Source: a virus
Virus record (IMG/VR): IMGVR_UViG_3300042874_000086
Location: 1-64,000 of that record
Direction: 5' to 3' (one strand)
Length of the DNA stretch: 64,000 nt
Both the position numbers and the translations under genes were made by a program. Below are positions 51,389 through 60,169 of the stretch, one piece after another. Positions within the stretch are counted from its first letter, which is position 1. Every line of letters begins with the position of its first letter. The notes under the pieces are model-generated. The model had not been told where the DNA came from. It did not search any database and worked only from the letters and a program-made list of their open reading frames with translations.

Positions 51389-52686
51389 GAGAAAATCTTG
51401 TCAACAAGCTTAGTCAAATCAGACCTTTGAATATGTTGTAGGTTAATAAAAGAAATCAAAGGGTTTCCTTTACAATTAGGTAGTAACTTTTTGTAACCCT
51501 CATGTCCCGTATTTGCACCATACGTCTGTTCTGGGTCTAGTAACAAAATAAGCTTAGAGCCTCTTGCAATACGACTCATAACCTGCTTGAGTGCTGTTGT
51601 ACTAAGTAGCTGAGATTCATCTACAATAAGGATATCCCCATTAATAGAGGCGCCTTGAATACTCTCCAAATTGATAGGACTAAAGAACTCTTCAAATACA
51701 GCATTGGCACGTTCGTTCAGTACATCAGCTTCTGTAATCTCAAACAGAAATTTTAGGTTAGTCAAGAAACCTGCTAACCAGTTGCCCATTTTAGCCTCCA
51801 TAGAACCAGGTAAAAACCCTATGGCTAAATTTCTATCTACAGGGATAGGGGGGCGTGTTACATAAACTTTATTATATAGCACGTTTGTCCTACTTGCAAT
51901 ACCTCTAGTTCTAGCCAAAGCACCTGCAATTGACATAAGAGACTTTCCACTTCCTACTTTACCTTGTACGACAGTCAGGGGAGTCTCACTATCAAATATC
52001 ATATTGAACGCTACAGCCTGCTCAGGATGAAGAAAACTAATAGGTAGACCTAAGTCCCTTACCCGTTTAATAGAAACGCTCACAGGCTCTACCTTGTCCC
52101 CTCTACGTCGATATAATACATACTTTTCATCATACCTAATACTTGGGTAGATTATTAGATATTGGTTCTCCTCAAGGTGAGTCAATACATCCTCTTGTGT
52201 CATATATAAAGCCATCTCAGCAATAAATTCATCATACATAAACGAAGATTTATTATGAATAAGAGTTTGAGCAAAATACATGTGTTCTACATCAAATTCT
52301 ACATAACCTAAGTATGATTTATCCCAGTCGGTGCCAACAGAAAAGTCCAGAACTGGTACGTCCTGTGCAAACGCAACAACCCTTGCCCCAATATCATTAG
52401 TAATAATACTACTACCAGAGTCTTTTGCAGACTTAACAATAAGCTCATCGTTTGTTGTAAAGTTAGTAGGGAGGTCTACAATTTGAATGGACTTGTCTTT
52501 TACACATTCCCAAATTTTCTTAATTGCAGTACGGGCAGGGTAATTTAAGTTTTGGTCAAACTTCTTTTTATCAAGCTCTCTGAGAACTACATAAGGTAGT
52601 ACAAAGTCATAAGTGGTAGTGTCATTTAGGATATCACTATTATCCAGTAGAATGTTTGTATCTAGTACGACTTTAATCTTTTCCAA
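51385..52686 (-). CDS. phoH: PIN-PhoH fusion ATPase
   Basis: N-terminal PIN nuclease domain (KVVLDTNILLDNSD, later DELIVKSAKDSGSSIITND) of about 130 residues, then a PhoH P-loop ATPase: VVQGKVGSGKSL (Walker A near 243), ILIVDESQLL (Walker B near 348) and an SRIARGSKLILLLDPEQT motif. PIN-PhoH proteins are RNA helicase/ribonucleases in bacteria; phages carry them often, role unsettled. TTG start with AAGGA upstream. Confidence 0.9.
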   Translation of the reverse strand: MEKIKVVLDTNILLDNSDILNDTTTYDFVLPYVVLRELDKKKFDQNLNYPARTAIKKIWECVKDKSIQIVDLPTNFTTNDELIVKSAKDSGSSIITNDIGARVVAFAQDVPVLDFSVGTDWDKSYLGYVEFDVEHMYFAQTLIHNKSSFMYDEFIAEMALYMTQEDVLTHLEENQYLIIYPSIRYDEKYVLYRRRGDKVEPVSVSIKRVRDLGLPISFLHPEQAVAFNMIFDSETPLTVVQGKVGSGKSLMSIAGALARTRGIASRTNVLYNKVYVTRPPIPVDRNLAIGFLPGSMEAKMGNWLAGFLTNLKFLFEITEADVLNERANAVFEEFFSPINLESIQGASINGDILIVDESQLLSTTALKQVMSRIARGSKLILLLDPEQTYGANTGHEGYKKLLPNCKGNPLISFINLQHIQRSDLTKLVDKIFS

Positions 52687-52733
52687 AGGGTTTTCCTTAA
52701 ATTTTTATTAAACACTTAACATAAATACTATAC

Positions 52734-53819
52734 TCAAGTGGGGCCTTTATTATAATTACTTAATAAAAAACCTCCATTTGGTATAGTTAATATAGAAAAA
52801 GCATATTTACTATGTTCAGTTAACTTAAAAGAAGCTTCATCTATAAATTTTAAAGGAGCCTTAATAAGTGTCTTAATATTCTTAAGCTTTTCTATTAGTT
52901 TACTTTTGTATTTTGTAAAAGTATTCTTACTAATCCCCCACATTTCTGCGGCTTTTCTGGAGGTAATCTTAGTAACGGAGTATAAAGGAGCAAGGTTAGA
53001 ACATACTTTATTGTACAATTCATCAAACTTTTTATCAGCCTGACGTTGGGCAACTCTTTGGTTAAACTGAATAGTACGTTCAGAAGTTTTATAATTACCC
53101 TTACGGTACTTAGTAGCCATGAAAGTATTGATAGAATGTGCTATTTTAAGCACCTCTGAGTGTCCTAGTGGCTTACTAAATATACTATTTTTTGCCAATA
53201 GGTCATTAGTAATATTGACAGTGCCAGTAGTGTATGCAAAAGCACTTCCATACTGGAATAAGGTACTATTACGTTCCCCCTCAGGAATTTTATTGAAGTC
53301 AATAAAAAGTTGTTGAGCATATTTACTTCCTCCTACGGATTTTTTAAGCTCTACCTCGTATTCAGGTAGAATAAATTCAGAAAAACGTACTACTTTTTCT
53401 GAAAAAACTGATGTGTGTTTTAGTGGGTTTCTCCAAATACGCCCGGAGGCCCCGGTAGTTGCATTAATATCTGCCCCAAACAACCCCTGAAGATAACGAA
53501 TAATGTGTTTTAATTTATTTAATTGTTTTATATTTGATGTTTTAATAGGGTTATCCAAGAACCAGTGAATATGTGTACCCTTCTGTGTTTCAACAATAAA
53601 AGTAGGCTCTGGTAGATTATTATCGGATATAACTTTTAGTACATCTGACTTAAAATCTATGTCAATAGATACTGCAGGGATAAAAAATTTATTACCAAAT
53701 CTTAAAAAGTTTTCTTCTAAGGCTTCCTCAAGGACTAAAAATTTATAATTGTCACCTTTATTAGGCGAACACTGTACTTTAAAGTATGAATCAAGTTTTT
53801 CTAGTAAAAGTCTCTTCAC
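52734..53819 (-). CDS. ColE2-like replicase/primase with C-terminal helix-turn-helix
   Basis: AEP-type primase core: VSIDIDF (IDID metal motif near residue 70), KGTHIHWFL (HxH), and SGRIWRNPLKH, the RNPxH run of ColE2-type Rep (PF03090 family). The C-terminal third has a helix-turn-helix (AEMWGISKNTFTKYKSKL). Such Rep proteins bind their origin and make the leading-strand primer. GTG 53819 is chosen: AAGGAG lies 6 nt upstream; an ATG seven codons earlier has no ribosome-binding site. Directly upstream are a TACGATAAT element and the candidate origin. Confidence 0.75.
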   Translation of the reverse strand: MKRLLLEKLDSYFKVQCSPNKGDNYKFLVLEEALEENFLRFGNKFFIPAVSIDIDFKSDVLKVISDNNLPEPTFIVETQKGTHIHWFLDNPIKTSNIKQLNKLKHIIRYLQGLFGADINATTGASGRIWRNPLKHTSVFSEKVVRFSEFILPEYEVELKKSVGGSKYAQQLFIDFNKIPEGERNSTLFQYGSAFAYTTGTVNITNDLLAKNSIFSKPLGHSEVLKIAHSINTFMATKYRKGNYKTSERTIQFNQRVAQRQADKKFDELYNKVCSNLAPLYSVTKITSRKAAEMWGISKNTFTKYKSKLIEKLKNIKTLIKAPLKFIDEASFKLTEHSKYAFSILTIPNGGFLLSNYNKGPT

Positions 53820-53841
53820 ATTATTCTCCTTGTGCCTCATT

Positions 53842-53850
53842 ATTATCGTA
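53842..53850 (-). promoter_or_regulatory. TACGATAAT element upstream of replicase
   Basis: Read leftward, TACGATAAT begins 31 nt before the GTG at 53819. A TACGATATT lies close by on the plus strand (53858-53866). Confidence 0.45.
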
Positions 53851-53887
53851 GTATAATACGATATTATTACTTCAATCTAGCTTAAAA

Positions 53888-53955
53888 TTAATATATACTA
53901 TATTATGTATTAAAGCAGTTTTAAGTACGTTAATACATAATATAGTATATATTAA
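53888..53955. repeat. Perfect inverted repeat, 26-bp arms, 16-bp centre (candidate origin)
   Basis: Arms 53888-53913 and 53930-53955 are exact reverse complements and almost pure A+T; the centre is AGCAGTTTTAAGTACG. It lies in the 306-bp divergent gap between the ColE2-like replicase and flap exonuclease genes, a natural place for a replication origin with easily melted DNA. Confidence 0.9.
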
Positions 53956-54001
53956 AGTAATTCATATATTAATTATTATACTCTTAATATACCCTTTATA
54001 A

Positions 54002-54061
54002 TAATAATAAGTAAGTTAAGGTTCCTCAAAGGAGTAAACAAGTGATAGGTCTTGGGACAAG
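54002..54061 (+). repeat. 60-bp dispersed direct repeat, copy B
   Basis: Matches 17738-17797 at 58 of 60 positions. Unlike copy A, it has no mirrored partner. It is preceded by TATAAT (53997-54002) and points toward the exonuclease gene; GGAG then GTG ATA GGT CTT could encode a 13-aa leader. Confidence 0.88.
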
Positions 54062-54125
54062 CATATTTTTAAGCTGTAATTAAGGATAATTACTATATTA
54101 TTGTACAAATATTAAAGGAGCGGAT

Positions 54126-55037
54126 ATGGATATTGTAGTAATAGATTACAGACTTTGTGCATTTGAATATAGCTTTCATGCACATAAGCCTTTTAATCAT
54201 ATCTTTACAAAACTTTCGCAACTCTTACTTTCTCATAGAATTAATCCTAAGAAGTTAATTTTTGCAGTTGATACGGGTGCAAGTAAAAGACGGGAGATTT
54301 ATCCTGAGTATAAACTACATAGAACTAAACAGCAAAAGAAAGCAACCCCTGCTGAACAACTACGAAGGCAGGAATTTGAAAGATTCTACAAGGAGTCTAT
54401 TCAATGGTTAAATAAGTTAGGTACAGTTCTAGATTTAGCTGGTATTGAGGCAGATGATATTGGTTCTATTGTTGCGCATAGATTTGCTGATACAGAACAC
54501 CAAATTACTTTAGTTACTTCCGATAAAGACTGGGCAAGTTTTTTGGTGGCAGATAATATACGAATATTACATGTATCAAGAGATACTTTTATTAGTGCTA
54601 AGAATTGTGTGGAGGAATACGAACTAGACCCTTTGGGTATTTTTTGGGTTCAATGTTTCGCAGGGTCTGATAAAGAGAATGTTAAAGGTATCTTTAAGTT
54701 TGGTATTAAAACCTTTAAAAAGATTTATGATGAACAAACCCCCAAGGATTTTGATAAAATTAAAACAACAATAGAGGAGGATTATCTGGTTAAGGGTTTC
54801 CGGGGTATGCAGCTACCCGAGGGAGTTAATTATGATGATATGTGTTCCCTTAATTACAGTCTGTTTAAACCAGTGGTGTTTGAAGATTTGTCTATGGAAG
54901 AGCAAGATTTGTTTCTACAAAAATTTCATGTCTCTACTAAAGATACTTACGATAATCTAGTGTTAGAACTCTTAATGGATTACGGGGTTAGTTTAACCCT
55001 AACCCCACAAGAGCGCTCTATTTATAAACTAAAATAA
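54126..55037 (+). CDS. 5'-3' exonuclease / flap endonuclease
   Basis: FEN family as in T5 D15 and T4 RNase H: IDYR near the start, FAVDTGASKRREIYPEYKLH with RT, GIEADDIGS (paired Asp), TSDKDW and a helix-hairpin-helix-like GSDKENVKGIFKFG. Removes RNA primers and flaps in lagging-strand synthesis, working with the ligase at 5724. 303 aa is normal. AAAGGAG precedes the ATG. Confidence 0.9.
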   Translation: MDIVVIDYRLCAFEYSFHAHKPFNHIFTKLSQLLLSHRINPKKLIFAVDTGASKRREIYPEYKLHRTKQQKKATPAEQLRRQEFERFYKESIQWLNKLGTVLDLAGIEADDIGSIVAHRFADTEHQITLVTSDKDWASFLVADNIRILHVSRDTFISAKNCVEEYELDPLGIFWVQCFAGSDKENVKGIFKFGIKTFKKIYDEQTPKDFDKIKTTIEEDYLVKGFRGMQLPEGVNYDDMCSLNYSLFKPVVFEDLSMEEQDLFLQKFHVSTKDTYDNLVLELLMDYGVSLTLTPQERSIYKLK

Positions 55038-55047
55038 AAGGAATTTT

Positions 55048-55593
55048 ATGGCACGAGTTATTCAACTCTCTGGTAAAAAAAGAAAAGGAAAAAGTACTGT
55101 AGCAGAAATACTGACAGGTATGTTACCTAACTCTACTACGTTAAACTACGCAGACCCCCTTAAAGCTATTGTAGCTATTACTTTAGGTATGACGGTAGAG
55201 GAATTAGACCACGAAAAAAATATGAACCCTAAGTACAGGGACATTCTTCAGCGTTTTGGTACCGAGGCGATGAAACCTATTTTTGGGGATAATGTTTGGT
55301 ATAATATTTTGGTAAATTCTTTAAAAGACTTTGGGGAAGATACTTATGTTATCATAGCTGACTGGCGATTCCCAGAAGAGATTATTGAAGGTTCTTTTAA
55401 AGTACGCATTACCCGGCCTGAATTTTATGACGCAGAAGACCCACATCTGTCTGAGGTTGCTTTAGACTCATACGAGGCTTTTGATTATAACTTGGTAAAT
55501 GAAGAGGGACCTGAAAACTTAGTTAAAGCTGTTACTAACTTAGCAATTAAAATTAGAGAACACTTTAATGACCCAATCTTAGATGACGCTTAA
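55048..55593 (+). CDS. Deoxynucleoside monophosphate kinase
   Basis: P-loop LSGKKRKGKST at residues 7-17, then YADPLKAIV, KYRDILQRFGTEAMK, VIIADWRFPEE and ITRPEF, the order of T4 gp1/T5-type dNMP kinases. Converts dNMPs to dNDPs, feeding the phage dNTP supply. Stop codon overlaps the zinc-ribbon gene (TAATG). Confidence 0.88.
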   Translation: MARVIQLSGKKRKGKSTVAEILTGMLPNSTTLNYADPLKAIVAITLGMTVEELDHEKNMNPKYRDILQRFGTEAMKPIFGDNVWYNILVNSLKDFGEDTYVIIADWRFPEEIIEGSFKVRITRPEFYDAEDPHLSEVALDSYEAFDYNLVNEEGPENLVKAVTNLAIKIREHFNDPILDDA

Positions 55594-55769
55594 TGGTAGT
55601 AGATTTCAAGTGCACCTTTTATGGGTGCTTGGACTACAATGTAGAAAAAACTCTACACATCCGAATGGCAGACTTAGATAAACAAGTTTGTGAACATTGT
55701 GGTAAGCCTATGCAACGGGTGTGGAATTCAAAAACTGCTATTAAAACTTCGGATGGTTATAAGTCCTAA
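55593..55769 (+). CDS. Small zinc-ribbon protein (58 aa)
   Basis: The ATG overlaps the kinase stop as TAATG. Two cysteine pairs, CTFYGC near residues 7-12 and CEHC at 33-36, frame a zinc ribbon of FmdB-like layout (FKC..YGC.....V......A......C..CG..M.RVW). Ends at TAA just before a strong terminator. Likely a small regulatory or nucleic-acid-binding accessory; no further function can be read. Confidence 0.72.
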   Translation: MVVDFKCTFYGCLDYNVEKTLHIRMADLDKQVCEHCGKPMQRVWNSKTAIKTSDGYKS

Positions 55770-55778
55770 CTATATTTT

Positions 55779-55800
55779 GAGCACTTTCTGTGCTCTTTTT
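55779..55800 (+). terminator. Intrinsic terminator
   Basis: GAGCAC-TTTCT-GTGCTC, 6-bp stem, then TTTTT. Closes the exonuclease-kinase-zinc ribbon transcript before the next promoter. Confidence 0.85.
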
Positions 55801-55810
55801 CAAAAACACC

Positions 55811-55839
55811 TTGACATTCATTTTATTTTCTGCTATAAT
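55811..55839 (+). promoter_or_regulatory. Perfect sigma70 promoter with extended -10
   Basis: TTGACA (55811-55816), 17-nt spacer, TGCTATAAT (TATAAT 55834-55839). Drives the SSB-like gene and the following recombination genes; directly preceded by the terminator. Confidence 0.88.
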
Positions 55840-55904
55840 TTTCATGTTAGACAATTACTTAGGTAACTTGCCAACTAAAAACATACCAAACACAAGGATA
55901 CACG

Positions 55905-56699
55905 ATGGCTTACTCTAAAGAAGAATTAATTGCAATGGGGTTCGATGAAGCAACTGCAGTTGAAATGACAAAAAATGTTTCAGAAACAGGTGCAGGGTCT
56001 CCCTTCAAAAAAATTGGAATGAACTATAGTGACACTATTACAGATGCTTGTAATATTAAAAAAGGACACTTTATTGCTGGTTATGTAGAGGATAAAAAAA
56101 CTCTTACTGTAAAAGAGGAGGGTGTTGATTTTGGTAATGAGATTGAGTTCTATATTGTAAGTCATACATTCCAGTGTAGTCAATTTGATACCGCTACAAA
56201 CTCTAATGTGTTTATGACACCTTTTTATAGTGACCACTATTCTACTAAAACGCAGAGAGATAAAAAAACAGGGCAAACCGTAGAAGAGCGTAAAGCACAA
56301 AATCACCGTGTTGTGTTTAACCAAATTCTTTTAATGATGGTGAAACAAGCGGATGGTTCATTTGCACCATACCTACATTATCTGCACGGTACAAACTATA
56401 ACCAATGGAATACTCAGCTTGAAGCAAACGGGGCAGTTATGAATTTGACTACTTTGTTTAAAATTAAGTCTAAGAAAGTTTCTACTAACTTTGCTCCAGC
56501 TTGGTGTTTTGATTTTGTATCAGCTACCGACCGTATGGCAGATGTACCAAAATCAATCAAAGAAGTTAGTGAAGCAATCAAGGCGTTCAACAAGTGGATT
56601 GATAGCTCAAATGCACAAGGAAGTTCTTCTACATCTGCCTCTACCCCACAAGCAAGCTCCGCTGTGGAAGAAGATACAGATGATGATATCGCATTTTAA
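55905..56699 (+). CDS. ssb: Probable single-stranded DNA-binding protein
   Basis: 264 aa, beta-rich core with many aromatics (HTFQCSQFDTATNSN, FYSDHYSTKTQRD) and a disordered Ser/Thr/Ala linker ending EEDTDDDIAF. That acidic tail mimics the DDDIPF tip through which bacterial SSB recruits partners. First gene after a perfect sigma70 promoter, with codon use biased as in abundant proteins. No OB-fold motif can be proven by eye, so the call rests on tail, expression and context. Confidence 0.68.
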   Translation: MAYSKEELIAMGFDEATAVEMTKNVSETGAGSPFKKIGMNYSDTITDACNIKKGHFIAGYVEDKKTLTVKEEGVDFGNEIEFYIVSHTFQCSQFDTATNSNVFMTPFYSDHYSTKTQRDKKTGQTVEERKAQNHRVVFNQILLMMVKQADGSFAPYLHYLHGTNYNQWNTQLEANGAVMNLTTLFKIKSKKVSTNFAPAWCFDFVSATDRMADVPKSIKEVSEAIKAFNKWIDSSNAQGSSSTSASTPQASSAVEEDTDDDIAF

Positions 56700-56709
56700 A
56701 GATTAACTT

Positions 56710-56943
56710 ATGACTACTGAACAAAGTAAACAAGCTATTTCTTTAATAGCACAGGTGGCACATAAAAATCCTAAGGATTTTTCAGTTTACATTCCTTTAT
56801 CTGCTTATAGAATGGATTCTTTAGATATGATAAGTGCCATAACCGCTATTGAGGAGGCTTTTAATATAAAAGTTCCTGATTCTGTCTTACCAGGTTTTAA
56901 CTGTGGTAGTGATATTTTAGATTATTTAGAAGAGGTCGTATGA
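56710..56943 (+). CDS. acpP: Acyl carrier protein
   Basis: 77 aa, acidic, four-helix plan. MDSLDMISAITAIEEAFNIK carries DSL, the Ser for 4'-phosphopantetheine, followed by VPDSVL and GSDILDYLEEVV, as in AcpP. It is co-transcribed between the SSB-like and SbcD-like genes, and its stop overlaps the SbcD-like start (ATGA). Phage ACPs are uncommon; possible roles are mimicry of host ACP partners or acyl delivery. Confidence 0.87.
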   Translation: MTTEQSKQAISLIAQVAHKNPKDFSVYIPLSAYRMDSLDMISAITAIEEAFNIKVPDSVLPGFNCGSDILDYLEEVV

Positions 56944-57920
56944 CCTCTTTGTTTGTGGCTGATATACACCTCAATTTACGCTCAAATAAAGAGTGGGAAC
57001 AATCAAGATTTTTAACATTGTTTAAACACCTAGCAAATCATACCGCGGATACAATTATTTTGGGTGGTGATATCTTTGATTTACCTAAGCCCTCTTTAGA
57101 AGAAATAAATACATTCTATACTGGTATTGGGTATTTAAAAGATAAGACTGTATATTTGATTTCAGGTAACCATGAGAATTTGTCTGAGACTAAAACAGTT
57201 TTTGACTATTTACCCCACGTCGGATTTATTTACCTAGAGAATACTATGTTATCTGTTAAGGGGTATGATTTATATTTTGTGTCACATATCAAATGTAAAC
57301 AAATTGTGGAATATAAAAAAGAACTAAGCTCATCACGAAAAAATATTTTATTTTCCCACTTTAGGGCAAATTACGGAACTTTTATTAAAGGGGAAATTGA
57401 TGTTAAGGAAGTTTCAGATATTTTTGATTTCTGCTTTGTTGGTGATATTCATCATGTGTACAGTCCTTACCATAACGTTTACTATCCTAGTAGCCCATAT
57501 GGAATACACTACGAGGTAGCTCGTGATTATGGCGTATACGTAATAGACTTTGGGGTAGAATTTAAGTTTACTTGGGAGAGATTACATCTACCCTCTAAAA
57601 TTTTAGTAGAAACTACCGAGGATACTATAGATTTATCAGGATTGGATGAAAACAATAGGTATAAAGTGGTGGTAAAAGGTAGTCCTAGTACTAAAATTAC
57701 CTCCACTTTGATGAAAGACACACGAGTAGCTTCTTTTGATTATAAACCAACTGAAGTAGAGGATACTGAGGAGTTTGAGAAATTAGTTGATGAGCTTTCC
57801 TCTCATATTGAAGAAGATATTACTGATACTATTATAAAGTTGGTAAAGAGCACTGACTTTGTATTAGATGAAGAAACAGAAAAATATTTAAAGGCGGTAA
57901 TGTTAGATGTTAGAAATTAA
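56940..57920 (+). CDS. SbcD/gp47-like exonuclease subunit
   Basis: Metallophosphoesterase nuclease: ADIHLN (7-12), GGDIFD (42-47), SGNHEN near 76, SHFRAN and VGDIHH (final His). 326 aa as T4 gp47/Mre11. Acts with the SbcC-like ATPase to process DNA ends for recombination-dependent replication. Overlaps acp upstream and sbcC-like downstream (14 bases). Confidence 0.9.
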   Translation: MTSLFVADIHLNLRSNKEWEQSRFLTLFKHLANHTADTIILGGDIFDLPKPSLEEINTFYTGIGYLKDKTVYLISGNHENLSETKTVFDYLPHVGFIYLENTMLSVKGYDLYFVSHIKCKQIVEYKKELSSSRKNILFSHFRANYGTFIKGEIDVKEVSDIFDFCFVGDIHHVYSPYHNVYYPSSPYGIHYEVARDYGVYVIDFGVEFKFTWERLHLPSKILVETTEDTIDLSGLDENNRYKVVVKGSPSTKITSTLMKDTRVASFDYKPTEVEDTEEFEKLVDELSSHIEEDITDTIIKLVKSTDFVLDEETEKYLKAVMLDVRN

Positions 57921-59583
57921 GACACTAAAAGTATCTAACTATTACTCAATAGGGGAGGTAGAGTTATCCCTTCAAAAAGGTTTACATTACATAGTTGGAA
58001 TAAATAAAGACATAGAGACTATCTCGGTAGCTTCTAATGGTGCTGGTAAAACTGCTATATTTTCTGCTATATACCAAGGATTATTTAATAAGAATATTAA
58101 GAACCCTAAAGGTGTTATTGAATCTGTAAATAATTCTGTGACTGGAAAGCCCTATAGTGTAGAGATAACATTTAGTAAAGAAGGGGACGCAGATTATAAG
58201 ATTACCAACGATAGGAACAACAATAAAATAACCATTGAGCGCAACTCAAAAGAGATTCAAGTAAAGGGTATAGCAAACCAGCTTAAACAAATAAAAGATA
58301 TTATTGGATTAGATTTCGAGACCTTTTCTGCTTTAACTTACATAAGCCAAAGTACTTTACAAGCTATTTTAGATACCACCAATAAGGATAATATTCTTTA
58401 CCAGTTCTTTAATGTGGAAACTATACATAAAGCTGAAGGTTTACTTAAAGATGAGCGTAAGGAGCTTAAAAATACTAGAAACTTATTAATAGCTAGATTA
58501 AGAGGTGCTGAGAAGAATTTATCTATATTGACGGGTTTTGAGAGAGTAGACCTTGACGAGCTTGAGAGTAACCTTAAGATTTTGACCGAGTCTTTACTAT
58601 CCCTTACTAAAGATAAAAGACACATACAAGTAAAGATGTTGTCTCAACAGACTTATAAACTTAGGGAAGAGAAAGCAGTCTTAAACGCTGAGGGTATTGG
58701 ACTAAAAGTACAGTTTGACCACCTACAAAAACAGCAAGAACTTTTATCTCAGAAAATTTGCCCCGTGTGTGGGTCTGATACCGAGGGAATGGACTTACAT
58801 TTCCTAGACGAACTTATTACTTTAGAGAAAGCTATGGATGGGCTACGGGAGGAACTCCGAGAAAAATCTGAATATTTAAAAATGTTAGAAGGTAAATTAA
58901 CTGGTTTTGAGGATAGCTTAAGGGATGATGAAAATTCTATAGTTACTAAAATAAATCAAGTTAAATCAAAAATTCTAGTAGTATCAGAACAAAATTCACA
59001 GTATGAAAAGATTAAGTTTCAAAAACAAGAAATAGAGTCTGATATAGCTAGTATTTATTCCGATATGGGTAGCCTGGATAAAAAATTAGGTGCTATAGAA
59101 CAGTGTATTAACCTAATTAAAAATGGAGCACTTGTTAATGAATACCTTAATAAGTTTAGGAAGGTATTTGTATCAGTTTTAAAAGAACTTATGCAGAAAA
59201 CTGACTTCGGTATTACTATAAATGTGTCCGTATCTTCTGGTAAGTTATCTTACAGATTTTTTGACCGAGGTATCGAGAAGGGGTTCAATGATTTGTCTGC
59301 TGGGGAAAAGACCAGAGTATCCCTTGTGTTGTTAATTTCAACAATTTTTACTCTAGAAAAAGTAACTGGTTTTTCTAGTAACTATTTAGTTATTGATGAG
59401 ATGTTGGGAGTGCTAGATGAGGAGGGTATTGAGATGATTAAAAAGTTTCTTGAGATTATTCGTCAAGATAAAGCAGTATACTTAATAACACATCACAATG
59501 AGATACCTATAGAATTTTTTGATTCTACTATTACCTTCATAAAAGAAAAGGGTATAACCAGCTTACAAAAGGATGTTAAATGA
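57907..59583 (+). CDS. SbcC/gp46-like recombination ATPase
   Basis: Rad50/SMC type. Walker A SNGAGKT at 43-49, coiled coil, zinc hook CPVC near 285, coiled coil, signature motif LSAGEKTRVSL near 466 and Walker B YLVIDEMLGVLD near 495. 558 aa equals T4 gp46 length. Partner of the SbcD-like subunit. Overlaps the sigma-factor gene by ATGA. Confidence 0.92.
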   Translation: MLEIKTLKVSNYYSIGEVELSLQKGLHYIVGINKDIETISVASNGAGKTAIFSAIYQGLFNKNIKNPKGVIESVNNSVTGKPYSVEITFSKEGDADYKITNDRNNNKITIERNSKEIQVKGIANQLKQIKDIIGLDFETFSALTYISQSTLQAILDTTNKDNILYQFFNVETIHKAEGLLKDERKELKNTRNLLIARLRGAEKNLSILTGFERVDLDELESNLKILTESLLSLTKDKRHIQVKMLSQQTYKLREEKAVLNAEGIGLKVQFDHLQKQQELLSQKICPVCGSDTEGMDLHFLDELITLEKAMDGLREELREKSEYLKMLEGKLTGFEDSLRDDENSIVTKINQVKSKILVVSEQNSQYEKIKFQKQEIESDIASIYSDMGSLDKKLGAIEQCINLIKNGALVNEYLNKFRKVFVSVLKELMQKTDFGITINVSVSSGKLSYRFFDRGIEKGFNDLSAGEKTRVSLVLLISTIFTLEKVTGFSSNYLVIDEMLGVLDEEGIEMIKKFLEIIRQDKAVYLITHHNEIPIEFFDSTITFIKEKGITSLQKDVK

Positions 59584-60149
59584 CCGCGGATATACCTAAA
59601 GATGATTATGAGTTTGTACAGAAGATTGCTTATAAGTACTTTCTACGAAGTAACTACTACGTAGAGTTGGATGATTTAGTCCAAGAGGGTATGTTAGCTT
59701 ATATCAAAGAGCGTGAGAAGTATGATGAGACTCGTAATAATTTCTTTATGGGCTACGCTTATTTAAGGGTAAGTGGAGCTATTAAAGACTACATAGGTAA
59801 AAACTCACCCAGAGGTGGGGCTACTGTACGCCCCAATTCTTCGGTAGTTAATAAAGAGGTTTATAATTTTTCCTCTATAGGATTAGACGAGAATGACTTT
59901 GAGGACACTTTCTCTCTTACTGTTGAAGATGAAATAGTTAAACAACAATACTTTGAGGAATTCTATAGGTACTTAGGGACTTTAACTAACCTAGAAACGA
60001 GGGTATTATATGAGTATTTTATTCTCCAAAATTCGGTTGTAAAAATATCTGAACGAGTTAAAATGAGTAGGATAAAACTTAAAAAGATACTAAATGCCTG
60101 CTTATACCACATGAAGAGTTACTTTCAAATAGACGATTATATAGTATAA
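59580..60149 (+). CDS. Sigma-70 family RNA polymerase sigma factor
   Basis: 189 aa with region 2 (LDDLVQEGMLAYIKEREKYD, then FFMGYAYLRVSGAIKDYIG), the arrangement of FliA/SigB-type alternative sigma factors, and region 4 helix-turn-helix (LTNLETRVLYEYFILQNSVV, KISERVKMSRIKLKKIL). Region 1 is absent and the region 3 linker is short. It would redirect host RNA polymerase, probably to late genes; TACGAT(A/T)AT elements upstream of late genes are candidate targets. Coupled to sbcC-like by ATGA. Confidence 0.85.
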   Translation: MTADIPKDDYEFVQKIAYKYFLRSNYYVELDDLVQEGMLAYIKEREKYDETRNNFFMGYAYLRVSGAIKDYIGKNSPRGGATVRPNSSVVNKEVYNFSSIGLDENDFEDTFSLTVEDEIVKQQYFEEFYRYLGTLTNLETRVLYEYFILQNSVVKISERVKMSRIKLKKILNACLYHMKSYFQIDDYIV

Positions 60150-60169
60150 GACTATATAAGAGAGTAACT

